From the NCBI GenBank assembly GCA_002794735.1, contig NBAZ01000009.1, positions 1,328,723 through 1,392,722 of the forward strand: a stretch of 64,000 nucleotides of DNA, written 5' to 3'. Source of the stretch: Pyrrhoderma lamaoense (taxonomy: Eukaryota; Basidiomycota; Agaricomycetes; Hymenochaetales; Hymenochaetaceae). Positions 24,492 through 33,833 of the stretch are shown here, piece by piece; positions within the stretch are counted from its first letter, which is position 1; each line of letters opens with the position of its first letter. Position numbers and translations under genes: made by a program. The notes under the pieces are model-generated. The model did not search any database. It had not been told where the DNA came from and saw nothing but the letters and a program-made list of their open reading frames with translations.

Positions 24492-25076
24492 CTTGGGCTG
24501 TGGTCACTGTTGTAGTCTTCTGGGTGGTCTCTGAAGTAGTCTTCTCGAGTGTACTGAATAGAGGTGTTAGATGGAGAGGAGTGTGGTGGGGTGGGGTCGC
24601 TAGCAAGCTCAGGGTAGATCTGGGAGAAGTCTTCAGTCTGTAAGTATGTAAGGCTTTCAACTTCGGCTTCTTCCTCTTCTCTAACAGTGGGCCCTGCTTG
24701 TATACCTCTTCTTCTTCTGAGAAAATGTCTGGCACGTCTAAGTCTTCGCTCTTCTTCTTCTGATTCGTCTGTTGACTCTACAATGGGCTGTCCCACTGGC
24801 AAAGGTTCGTCTGGGTTCGCAGGTTCGTTCTCAGGCTCTACAATAGGCTGTCCTACTGGCAGAGGCTCGTTCTGTTTGTCTGTTGCTTTGAAGTGTTCTA
24901 CTCGATGGGCGTATCCGAACCCAAAGAGTTCTCTTCCTTGAGTGTTTAGTGAGCAGTAAGTTCTGGTGTTGGAGGTGTCGATGATAAGGATGCAAACAAG
25001 GAAGGTGAAGATGTAGAAGTGGTAGGTGTAGCAGTAGTATTCCTCCAGCTTGGAAGATAAAAGTGTGTGGTGTCAA
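24488..25076 (-). pseudogene. Element B ORF0 (ORF before gag), frameshifted
   Basis: Counterpart of the intact ORF0 of element D at 37042-37629. The start MTPHTFIFQAGG is present, but a small insertion near 25032 shifts the frame across the membrane segment. The acidic second half (PLPVGQPIVE repeats, SDESEEEE-like run, RRARHFLRRRRG) is readable from about 24802 to 24488. The stop overlaps the gag ATG exactly as in D. Confidence 0.7.
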
Positions 25077-25100
25077 GAAGTAGTGAGGTAGGCGATGAGT

Positions 25101-25111
25101 AGTTTCAACCT
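25101..25111 (-). promoter_or_regulatory. Self-priming site of element B
   Basis: On the minus strand AGGTTGAAACT lies two bases inside the 5' LTR and is the exact complement of AGTTTCAACCT within the LTR (25241-25251 on the plus map). This is the arrangement expected for a transcript that folds back to prime its own reverse transcription. Confidence 0.75.
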
Positions 25112-25113
25112 AA

Positions 25114-25560
25114 TGTCAGCAACTAAACCCGGTCTATAGTCAGAGTCCGGCCTAAGTCACTAATCAACAAGTATCAACAATGGTGGAGAGTAATAAGATG
25201 TATTGAGAGTAGCTCCAGTGCCGAGTCAGGAGAGTAGACAAGGTTGAAACTGAGGACTATCTACTGACAGAGGTGCTACTTATATACAGTTTGAAGCGTG
25301 TGACGTGACAATGTGATCATGGATAGAAAAGGAAAGAAATAGAATGTGATAGAACATGGTAGAATGTTGAAGAATATAGAAGAATGGAAATGTCCGTAAT
25401 GGATCGGAGTTTGTCAATAAGGATGAGTAAAGAAGAATGGGTTAAGGGTTGTGGAGTAATATGGATTAGTAAAGGGGTCCGAGGTATGTAATGGATTTTA
25501 GTAATGCGAGAAAGAGGAAAAAAGGCATGAGAATAAGGGAACAAGGAAAAGTACATGACA
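25114..25560 (-). repeat. 5' LTR of element B
   Basis: A 447-bp LTR nearly identical to 19038-19483. Its right edge abuts element D pol at GGGCTCTGG, a sequence found in the middle of the intact homologous region at about 19848, showing that D is cut here. Confidence 0.9.
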
Positions 25561-26421
25561 GGGCTCTGGTCTATTCAAGTTCTGTTGTGACTCGTAACGA
25601 GGCTTTTTGTAAGGGTGTAAAAGAACTTCATTGAAGACTGGATGTATGCGGCTCATAGAGGGTGGTAATTCGAGTTTATAAGCAGAAGCTCCAATCCTTT
25701 CCAATACTTTGAAGGGACCATATCTTTTATCATCGAACTTTTTCATGGGTCGTGTTGTGTGAATGTTGGTTGCTTCTAGCAGTACTAAGTCCCCAGGTTG
25801 GTAATCGATTGGCTCCCCTCTAGTTCGGTCATAGAATTTTTTCATTGTAGAGGCAGCTTTTTCCAGTGCTTCTTTTGCATTTTTTCGTACAGTCTCCATT
25901 CGTTGTGCGAATTGGGTGGCAGTCTCATTGTTGGACTCGTAGCGAGGGTTAGTGCCTTTGTAAGGGTGGTAACCATAGTTGAGAAAGAATGGTGAGTGTT
26001 TTGTGGATGACTGTTCTCTGTCATTATATGCAAATTCTGCCAGTGCTAACCAGTCTGCCCAATCGTCTTGACTGAAGTTCACAAATATTCGTAAGTACTG
26101 TTCAACTTCTTGGTTAATCCGCTCTGTTTGTCCATCTGTTTGTGGGTGATACGCCGTTGAAGGGTTTGCTTCAATACCAAGAAGTTTATACAGTTCTTTC
26201 ATAAACTTGGACTCGAATTGGGGGCCTCTATCATGTATAAGTTTTCTAGGAATTCCATGAAGTTTAAAGACATGATCGCGGTAGAGTTTGGCCATTCCTT
26301 GAGATGTGACTGTTGTATGAGTGGGAGTGACATGGATTTGTTTGGTAAAGCGATCCACAAAGACGCAGATTGCATTGTATCCTTGAGACTCTGGTAGCTC
26401 ACCAACGAGATCGACTGACAC
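25561..26421 (-). pseudogene. Element D integrase core, 3'-truncated
   Basis: Begins SVDLVGELPESQGYNAICVF and includes HDRGPQFESKFM and INQEVEQYLRIF, giving the D, D, E catalytic residues about 36 residues apart for the last pair. The GPF module follows (DDKRYGPFKVLERIGASAYK). It runs to NRPEP, where the sequence switches to the LTR of element B, so the chromodomain is lost. Confidence 0.88.
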
Positions 26422-28241
26422 TTCTTCCCAAGGATGTTCTGGAATATTATGGGGTGTAGAGGATTGTGGGGGCGTGTTCTTCGTGGTTTAGTTGTTTGGC
26501 ATGTGTGGCAGCCTTCCACATATCGTTTGACATCTTCTTTAATTCCAGGCCAGATGTAATTGCGAGTGATCAGTTCCTGAGTTTTGTACTGTCCTGGGTG
26601 TCCAGCTATGACTGAATCGTGGTGATTTTTAATGATGTCCTCGCGTAGCCTTGTATCTCTGGGTATGTAGATGCATCCTTTGTAAGTAATGAGACCATCT
26701 TCTAATTCTTCCCAATGTGAATCTTTCTTTTGTAGTGCTTTCTTGGCTTTTTGATCCAGCTGTGTCTTTGCTGCTTTGGCACGTTCCAAGAAATTTTGAT
26801 CCAAGGATTCGAGAGTTACATCTCTTAGCCATTCAGGTTTGATTACCACCACCTCTCGGTTGTCATTCTCCCCCCTTTCATGATCCGCTCGTCTCGAGAG
26901 GAGATCAGCTTTAGTGTTCTGTTTGCCTTTTAAGTAGTGTATTTCCAAATCATATTCTTGTAGTTCCACTACCCATCTGGCTTGTCTACGATTCAGATCT
27001 CGAGGTTGAGTCCAGTATGTGATGTTTTTGTGGTCTGTAAAGATTTGGACAGGTAATGGGTGGCCAATAAGATAGTGTCTCCATTCTTTGAGTGCCTCCA
27101 TGATAGCAAGCATTTCTTTGTCATAGATGACATAATTTCGCTCTGTGGGTGTCAAGGATGCGGATCTATAAGCAATAGGGTGCCATTTGCCATCAATTAA
27201 TTGAGAGAGTACTGCTCCATTTGCAAAGTCTGAGGAATCTGCTTCAATGCGAAATGGTGCTCCAGATATTGGCAAATGTAGCACAGGTTCTTGGCAAATG
27301 CAATCTTTTAGCCTATTGAAAGCTTCTGTTTGGGAATCAGTCCACTTCCAGTCCGTATTGCCTGTTAAGTCATGTAGAGGGCGAGCTAGATTGCTATAGC
27401 CCTTTATAAACCGTCTATAGAAGTTGCAGAACCCTAAGAAACTTTGTAACTGCTTTTTGTTCTTGGGTAACGGCCACTCCTTGACTGCTTGGATTTTACT
27501 GGGATCCATGCGCAGTTTTCCTCTTCCCACAATAACCCCAAGGTATTCAACCTCCTTCTGTTCGAATAAGCATTTCTCTGGCTTCAAGTATAGCTTGTTG
27601 TTGCGTAGTACATCTAGCACCTGTCGCACTAGTTTCCTGTGCGACTCTAGGTCTGCTGTGAAGATGAGAATGTCATCTAGATAGACTACGACATGTCCTC
27701 CATCAATCAGTTCCTTCAGAATATGATTCATGAAGCCTTGGAAAGTTGCTGGAGAGTTTGTAAGGCCGAAGAACATGACAGTTGATTCGAAGAGTCCTCT
27801 ATTGGTTCTGAAGGCTGCTTTCCATTCGTCCCCTTCTTTGATTCGGATATTGTTGTATCTCCATCGTACGTCTAGTTTAGTGAAGTGTTGGGAATCCTTA
27901 AGCCTATCAATAAGCTCCGGAATCAAGGGAAGGGGGTACTTGTTTTTTACTGTCATGCTATTCAGTTTTCGGTAGTCTTGTACAGGTCGTAGTTCTCCAC
28001 TTTTCTTTTTTACAAAGAAGAAAGGCGAAGCCATGGGGGATTTGGAGGGTCTGATCCGTCCTGTCTTCAAGTTTTCATCCAAGAACTTGTCAAGCGCTTT
28101 ATTTTCTGCTTCAGAAAGTGGGTAAATCTTGCAATCAGTGGGTTTGAACCCGGGTGTGAGTTCTATTGCATGATCCCATGGGCGTCTCTCTGGCAGCTTG
28201 TCAAACTCCTGTTTCCCAAAAACCTCTGGGTACTCCTTCAA
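26199..28241 (-). pseudogene. Element D reverse transcriptase, RNase H and integrase N-part
   Basis: A 680-codon frame holding RT ([32 protein letters not shown] with intact YLDD), RNase H ([26 protein letters not shown]) and the integrase zinc region (HHDSVIAGHPGQYKTQELIT .. CHTCQ). The frame changes near 26440-26450 by what looks like one missing base; after this point the listed frame is a shadow. The same break occurs in element B, so it predates their separation. Without it, and without the C insertion, Pol would be nearly continuous. Confidence 0.88.
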
Positions 28242-28291
28242 ATAATCCGCTTTATCGCTTCTCTTCTTAATTGGAGTAAAGCCCAGCTCGC

Positions 28292-29069
28292 TGTTATGGA
28301 ACCAAGTCTATTTTCGCTTTTTTGCTTACTAAGCAGCTTACATAAGCTGACTAAGCACTTACATAAGCATCTTACATAAGTGGATTATCTAATCATCTTA
28401 CATAAGCTGCTTACCTAAGCATTATTACCTAAGCATCTTACCTAATCAGCTTAGTCAGCATGCTTACTTAATCACTTACATAATATGCTTACATAAGTCG
28501 CTTACTAAGCACTGACTCAGCATATGACTCAGCTGTCTTATTAAGCATCTCATCTTATCTTATCTTCACTGCTTACTCATCTGTTCTAGAACATTCCACC
28601 ATGTTCTACCACCTTCCATCATTCTCCATGGCCATCTTTCCCCATTTGGTTTAGTCCCCTTTGTAATTAGCCTATTTTATGTTTCAGCTAGCACAGCCTA
28701 GCTTAGCCTCATAGTTTAGCCTATTTCTTATGTTTCATTTAACACAGCCTAGCACAGCTTAGTTTAGCCTAATAGTTTAGCCATAGACCCTGCCGGGTTT
28801 TTTCATTATTCCCACACTGCCTCCCACATGTATAAATACCCCCCTCCTGTCAGTAGCTAGTCCCCCAGTCTTGATCTTGTCTTCCCTCCTAGACTAGTAC
28901 CTTCTAATACATCCTCTTGTCCCCTCTTCACTGTCCCTCCCCTCCTCTTGTCCCTCCTCTCCTCTGTCTCTGTCTATATCAGTGTATGCTGGTTGTGCCT
29001 TGTCTTCAGACCTTGCTGACTAAGCATTCTGCTGACTAATACTGGTACTAGAACTAGTCATTGCTGACA
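28292..29069 (+). repeat. 5' LTR of element C
   Basis: A 778-bp LTR starting TGTTATGGAACC and ending GCTGACA. It carries many CTTACATAAG-like short repeats in the first 250 bp, clusters of TTCTAGAACATTC, and a TATA box at 28831-28838. It is nearly identical to the 3' LTR, differing by a few bases and a small indel in the AACATAGAACATTCC area, which indicates fairly recent insertion. Confidence 0.95.
28831..28838 (+). promoter_or_regulatory. TATA box of the element C LTR promoter
   Basis: TATAAATA lies 36 nt upstream of AGTCTTGATCT (28867-28877), the sequence complementary to the primer site. This spacing puts the likely transcript 5' end exactly at the self-primer. The equivalent spacing in the B/D family is 35 nt. 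Confidence 0.7.
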
Positions 29070-29071
29070 TT

Positions 29072-29082
29072 AGATCAAGACT
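29072..29082 (+). promoter_or_regulatory. Self-priming site of element C
   Basis: AGATCAAGACT follows the 5' LTR after a TT spacer and is the exact 11-nt complement of AGTCTTGATCT in the LTR (28867-28877). No tRNA-type TGG primer site is present at this position. Self-priming with 11 nt is known from fission yeast Tf1. Confidence 0.78.
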
Positions 29083-29652
29083 CCCTCTATCACTACTTTC
29101 CTAGTGTTACTCTCTTATCACCACTCCTGTGGTGTTTCCACCAACCATCTTTCCCCACCCTTGTTCACTTTCTATCAGACATACCCATTAAAGCCTTCTA
29201 CCATTTTCTCACCACTATTCCTATAAGAGTAAAGCCAGTCCCTTTTCCTTTTCCAGTAGTGTTTGGGACATTACTCTTTTGATTGTTTGTCCAGAGTTAT
29301 TTCTCACTTGAGGATAACTTCTGCACTAAGTTACTTAGATACATAACACACTATCTCTTGGCTAGATTCTCAACTTAAGGGCCTTGGCCTGGAGACTAGT
29401 TTGAACACCTCTACTCAGTGGATAATAGTCAAAACCACTAGTGAGTTGTTGTTACAAGCAGAGTGTGTTCCCTTAAGCAGTAGTAAAACTCCACAAGTAG
29501 TTTTGTAGAGTGTAATAGAGTAAGGTTGACTTGCCTTCTCTTAGAATTAGACACTAGATAGCCTAGAGTAGATATTTACTTATTCCCTTTATTTTTTACC
29601 TTATCTAGATTAGTAGTACCTTCACTCAGTTCACCCCATAGTTACTTCATCT
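29083..29652 (+). other. Leader of element C between primer site and gag
   Basis: About 570 bp with no convincing ORF. Elements B and D have an ORF in the equivalent place, but a matching protein is not visible here. It may hold packaging or translation signals. Confidence 0.5.
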
Positions 29653-30615
29653 ATGACAGATATTTCAAGTACCTCTGAGCAGCTGGATGCACTTGTTGAC
29701 CAGTTATCAAGTGTGCATCTCAGTGACTCATTGAAGGGAAAAAGAAGACTGCATAGACAGATCCATGTAGCCAAACCCAACCCATTCTCAGGACAAAGAA
29801 AAGACTTCAAACCTTTTCTGAAATCCTTGAGGTTATACCTGTTAGCAGCCAGAGATGAACTCACTACTGATGAGGAGAAAATCATCTTTACTCTCTCATT
29901 CATGACAGATGGCTTAGCTGGGTTATGGGCAGACAACTACTTGGAGGAATGTGACATGGTCATTACTGATGAGTGGGAAACTTTTCTAGCCAGGCTCAAA
30001 GAGACCTTTGATGATCCTCATGAGAAAGCTAATGCTCAAGAAAAGCTGAACAACATCACTCAAGGAAAGAAAACTGCAGAGGAGTTCTTCCAAGAGTTTG
30101 ATTTGCTAATCAGAGCAGCTAAATACCATGAAAACCATGATGAATACCTTATCTCTATTCTTAGAGAAAAAGTTAACCCAAAAGTAGTCATGAAGATCAC
30201 AGAGATGGTGGATGAGCCTGAAGATTACCATACTTGGAAAAGAATGGCAATTAAAATAGATAGAAAACTTCATTTGGCCAGTACCATAGTAGTTAAACCC
30301 ACTTCTTACACAAAACCTCCAGTCCTCCCCAAACAACACAGCCAAATACCAGAGAAAAGAGACAACACTGGTGTTACTTTTGGTGGCAAAGGACAGCCCA
30401 TGGATGTCTCTATTGACAGAGCCAGGAGAAATGGTTTATGCTATCTATGTGGACTTAAAGGCCACTTAGCCAGAGAATGTCCTCAGAAGAAAGCACAGAT
30501 TAGATCTATCTTGATGTGCATGGAACCTGAAGAGAGACAAGCTTGGGCTGATGAAGTTGATATCCTGAAAGAATCAGAGTTAGCTAGAGTAGAACAGGAT
30601 TTTGTGGAAGCCTGA
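29653..30615 (+). CDS. Element C Gag polyprotein
   Basis: A 320-codon frame starting at ATG 29653. It contains a capsid-like region (HVAKPNPFSGQRKDFKPFL, LSFMTDGLAGLWADNYLEE) and a CCHC zinc knuckle CYLCGLKGHLAREC near 30440-30480, which binds the RNA genome in related elements. The C-terminus is acidic. The frame ends GATTTTGTGGAAGCCTGA; pol is open in the -1 frame over the last 28 nt, so a shift at TTTTG could make Gag-Pol. Arg codons are almost all AGA/AGG. Confidence 0.9.
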   Translation: MTDISSTSEQLDALVDQLSSVHLSDSLKGKRRLHRQIHVAKPNPFSGQRKDFKPFLKSLRLYLLAARDELTTDEEKIIFTLSFMTDGLAGLWADNYLEECDMVITDEWETFLARLKETFDDPHEKANAQEKLNNITQGKKTAEEFFQEFDLLIRAAKYHENHDEYLISILREKVNPKVVMKITEMVDEPEDYHTWKRMAIKIDRKLHLASTIVVKPTSYTKPPVLPKQHSQIPEKRDNTGVTFGGKGQPMDVSIDRARRNGLCYLCGLKGHLARECPQKKAQIRSILMCMEPEERQAWADEVDILKESELARVEQDFVEA

Positions 30616-33600
30616 CTTTGAATGTGGCAGAGGAAGGCATTAGTAATGATTCAAATACTAGTACAAATAAAGTTGTTTTTAATACCAGTAATGAATCAAA
30701 ACCCACAGAATTTTGTAAGAAAGTACCCTCTTTTAAAGAAACCAGAGATAGACTGTTGCAGATAGTACACCCCAAAAGAACTAAAGAAATCACCAGAAGC
30801 TTAGTCAGACAAATAAATCAGCTGACAGGTGATGAGTTGACTTCTGCAATAGCTTCTCTGAAAGAACCCAAAAAATTTATTAGAGGTGGAAAAGGGAGAC
30901 AACTTACTGTCCCCATACTCTTAGCTACTCTTGATAATAACCTGCAAATACAATCTCAAGGATTGATTGATAGTGGATGCACAGGTTCATGCATTAATGA
31001 GAGTTTAGTAAAGAAACATCAGCTTGTTACAAAGAAAACACCACTAGCAATTCCTGTATACAATGCTGATGGCACTCTCAATAAAGCTGGTGCAATAAGA
31101 GAATATATTTCTATGCGCTTGTCCATTCATAATCATGTAGAAAGAATAGACTTGGCTGTCACAAATCTGGGAGACACAGATATCTTCATTGGTCATGAGT
31201 GGCTAAAGAAACATAATCCAAGCATAGATTGGGTTAAAGCCACTATAAACTTTGATAGATGCCCAGAAGAGTGTAACATGCCAAATTCTTCTCAATCCAC
31301 TTCAGAGAATATTAATTCTCCACTTAAGACTTGTCAACTAGTTAAAGAAAATATAGTAATACCTGACTTTAGTCAAGAGTATCCCACTGTATTTAGTGAG
31401 CAAGAATTCAACAAACTACCAGAGAGAAGGCCTTGGGATCATGCTATTGAAACCAAACCTGACTTTGTTCCAAAAGACTGTAAAATTTATCCATTAACAG
31501 TCAAAGAACAAGAAGCTCTAGATCAGTTTCTTGATGAAAATCTTAAAAGTGGTAGAATCAGACCTTCTAAATCCCCTCAAGCATCTCCATTTTTCTTTAT
31601 TAAGAAGAAGGATGGTACATTAAGACCAATCCAGGATTACAGAAAGTTAAATGAGGGCACTATTAAAAATAGATACCCCATTCCTCTAATCCAGGAGTTG
31701 CTTGATAAAACCAAAATGTCTAATTACTTCACAAAGTTAGATGTTAGATGGGATTATAATAACATTAGAATTAAAGAAGGTGATGAGTGGAAAGCAGCCT
31801 TTAAAACTAATAGAGGACTGTTTGAACCCACTGTTATGTTCTTTGGATTAACCAATTCTCCTGCTACTTTTCAAGCTTTTATGAACACTATATTAAAAGA
31901 CTTGATACAGGAGGGTTCAGTAATAGTTTACTTAGATGACATCTTGATATTCACCAGATGTTTATCTGAACATATTAGACTTGTCAGACAAGTACTACAA
32001 GTGTTAAAAGACAATCACTTATGTCTGAGATACTCTAAATGTTCATTTGCTGAACCCAAAATTGGTTACTTGGGATATGTAGTGGGTGGTGGTAAAATTG
32101 AAATGGAAACCCAAAAGATTAAAGCTATACAAGAATGGCCAGAACCCAAGAATGTTAAACAATTAGAATCATTTTTGGGATTCTGTGGATTTTATAGACG
32201 CTTTGTCAAGGGCTACAGTCATATTACCACACCACTCAACAGGTTAAAAGGAAAATCAGGATGGAAATGGGGAAAAGAAGAAGCAGAAGCAGTGATACAG
32301 CTCAAACAAGCTATCACTTCTGCTCCAGTCTTAGCAGTGCCCACAGACAATGATCCATTCAGAATTGAAACAGATGCTTCTAACTTTGCAATTGGGGCAG
32401 TTTTGTCTCAAAAGCAAGATAACAAATGGCATCTTATAGCATTTATGTCAGAATCTATGACACCAGAGGAAAGAAATTATCCCATCTATGACAAAGAAAT
32501 GCTAGCCATTGTTAAAGCTCTGAAAGAATGGAGACCATACTTGTATGAAGCCAAACATACAGTAGAAGTCTGGACAGATCATGCTAATATTCAGTACTTT
32601 AGAGAACCTCAGGATTTAAACAGAAGACAGGCCAGATGGATGCTGCTTCTATGGAAATATGATCTTACAATCATTCACAAGCCTGGAAAAGAGATGAAAA
32701 AGGCTGACCTTCTGTCAAGAAGAGTTGATCATGACAGGGGGGAGAATGATAATAAGAGAGTTACCATGTTAAAACCTGAGTGGTTCAGAGCCACAAGTAT
32801 TGAATCATTAGATACAGAACTGGTCAAAAGCATTAAAGAAAGTACACATGCAATTGATCAGTCTGTAAAAAGAGCACTTGATAACAAAGAAAAAGACTGG
32901 GCAGAGAATGATCATTTAATTACTTGGCAAAACAAAATTTATGTCCCAAAAGATAAAACTTTGAGAGCTAAAATTATCAAAGTTCATCATGATGAGACAG
33001 TAGCTGGTCATCCTGGTAGAAACAAAACCCAGGAATTAGTGACTCGCAATTTTTGGTGGCCAAGAATTACAAATGACATTCGCTTGTATGTTTCTGGTTG
33101 TGATACATGTCAGAGAACTAAGGCTCATAGAAACAAAAAGCATGCTCCATTAAACCCTAATGAAATACCAACTAGACCCTGGGAAATTATATCTATTGAT
33201 TTAATAGGTGAATTACCAGAGTCTAAGGGTTTTAATGCAATATGTGTAATTGTAGACAGATTCAGTAAACAAATTCATGCTCTCCCCACTAATATGGAAC
33301 TCACATCTGAGGGGTTAGCAAGAATTTACAGAGATCAAGTCTTTAGACTTCATGGTCTTCCCAGAAAGATCATAAGTGACAGAGGTCCACAATTTGAGTC
33401 TAACTTCATGCATGACTTGTATAGATTGTTGGGTATTACTGGAAATCCTTCTACTGCATATCACCCCCAAACTGATGGTCAGACTGAGAGAATAAATCAA
33501 GAAATTGAACAGTATCTCAGAGCTTACATCAATCATAGACAATCAGATTGGGCTGAGTGGTTAGCAATAGCTGAATTCTCTTATAATGACAAAGTACAAT

Positions 33601-33833
33601 CCTCTACTGGATATTCACCCTTCTTTGTAAATTATGGATTACATCCATATAAAGGGTCCAATCCCAGAAGAGAACCTGTCAATGAATCAGCTGGACAATT
33701 TGCTAAAACTATGCAGAAAGTCAGAGAAGAAGTTGAAGCCAGTTTAAAGAAGGCTGCTGAAATTATGAAACACTTTTATGATAGAAATAAAGGTGAATCT
33801 ATTGAGTACAAAAAGGAGACTTATAATGCTTGA
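30588..33833 (+). CDS. Element C Pol: protease, RT, RNase H, integrase
   Basis: About 1,080 codons in the -1 frame relative to gag, with no obvious ATG near its start, so probably made by frameshifting. Domains in order (residues counted from 30618): retropepsin LIDSGCTGSCIN (about 115), RT with VIVYLDDILIFT (about 435), RNase H DASNFAIGAVLSQ (about 585), integrase HHCC zinc region (about 790-830), and integrase D, D, E in IDLIGELPE (about 860), SDRGPQFES (about 920) and INQEIEQYL (about 958). The catalytic residues I can see are intact. The frame ends early at 33831-33833, where two bases appear to be missing; the rest of Pol follows in another frame. Confidence 0.92.
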   Translation, partial: SRTGFCGSLTLNVAEEGISNDSNTSTNKVVFNTSNESKPTEFCKKVPSFKETRDRLLQIVHPKRTKEITRSLVRQINQLTGDELTSAIASLKEPKKFIRGGKGRQLTVPILLATLDNNLQIQSQGLIDSGCTGSCINESLVKKHQLVTKKTPLAIPVYNADGTLNKAGAIREYISMRLSIHNHVERIDLAVTNLGDTDIFIGHEWLKKHNPSIDWVKATINFDRCPEECNMPNSSQSTSENINSPLKTCQLVKENIVIPDFSQEYPTVFSEQEFNKLPERRPWDHAIETKPDFVPKDCKIYPLTVKEQEALDQFLDENLKSGRIRPSKSPQASPFFFIKKKDGTLRPIQDYRKLNEGTIKNRYPIPLIQELLDKTKMSNYFTKLDVRWDYNNIRIKEGDEWKAAFKTNRGLFEPTVMFFGLTNSPATFQAFMNTILKDLIQEGSVIVYLDDILIFTRCLSEHIRLVRQVLQVLKDNHLCLRYSKCSFAEPKIGYLGYVVGGGKIEMETQKIKAIQEWPEPKNVKQLESFLGFCGFYRRFVKGYSHITTPLNRLKGKSGWKWGKEEAEAVIQLKQAITSAPVLAVPTDNDPFRIETDASNFAIGAVLSQKQDNKWHLIAFMSESMTPEERNYPIYDKEMLAIVKALKEWRPYLYEAKHTVEVWTDHANIQYFREPQDLNRRQARWMLLLWKYDLTIIHKPGKEMKKADLLSRRVDHDRGENDNKRVTMLKPEWFRATSIESLDTELVKSIKESTHAIDQSVKRALDNKEKDWAENDHLITWQNKIYVPKDKTLRAKIIKVHHDETVAGHPGRNKTQELVTRNFWWPRITNDIRLYVSGCDTCQRTKAHRNKKHAPLNPNEIPTRPWEIISIDLIGELPESKGFNAICVIVDRFSKQIHALPTNMELTSEGLARIYRDQVFRLHGLPRKIISDRGPQFESNFMHDLYRLLGITGNPSTAYHPQTDGQTERINQEIEQYLRAYINHRQSDWAEWLAIAEFSYNDKVQSSTGYSPFFVNYGLHPYKGSNPRREPVNESAGQFAKTMQKVREEVEASLKKAAEIMKHFYDRNKGESIEYKKETYNA

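Larger units (their letters stand above)
19038..25560 (-). mobile_element. Ty3/gypsy chromovirus element B, full length but decayed
   Basis: Two LTRs (19038-19483 and 25114-25560) bound, on the minus strand, a primer site, an ORF before gag, Gag, protease, RT, RNase H, integrase, chromodomain and polypurine tract. Flanks do not form a target duplication (TGTTC on the left, GGGCT on the right), and the flanks belong to two different elements (A and D). This points to recombination between insertions. Coding regions are broken in many places and the RT catalytic motif has lost one Asp. Compared with its relative D, many differences are CpG in D and TpG or CpA in B. Confidence 0.9.
25561..28291 (-). 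mobile_element. Ty3/gypsy chromovirus element D, 3' part (pol)
   Basis: Minus-strand pol of the same family as element B. It is cut at 25561 inside the integrase tail, so the chromodomain, polypurine tract and 3' LTR are missing. At 28291 the element is interrupted by the insertion of element C; the rest of D resumes at 35115. B has the uninterrupted sequence across this point, which confirms the join. Confidence 0.92.

Noticed and set aside
33315..33542. Minus-strand ORF inside element C integrase
   Set aside because: Shadow of the plus-strand Pol frame.
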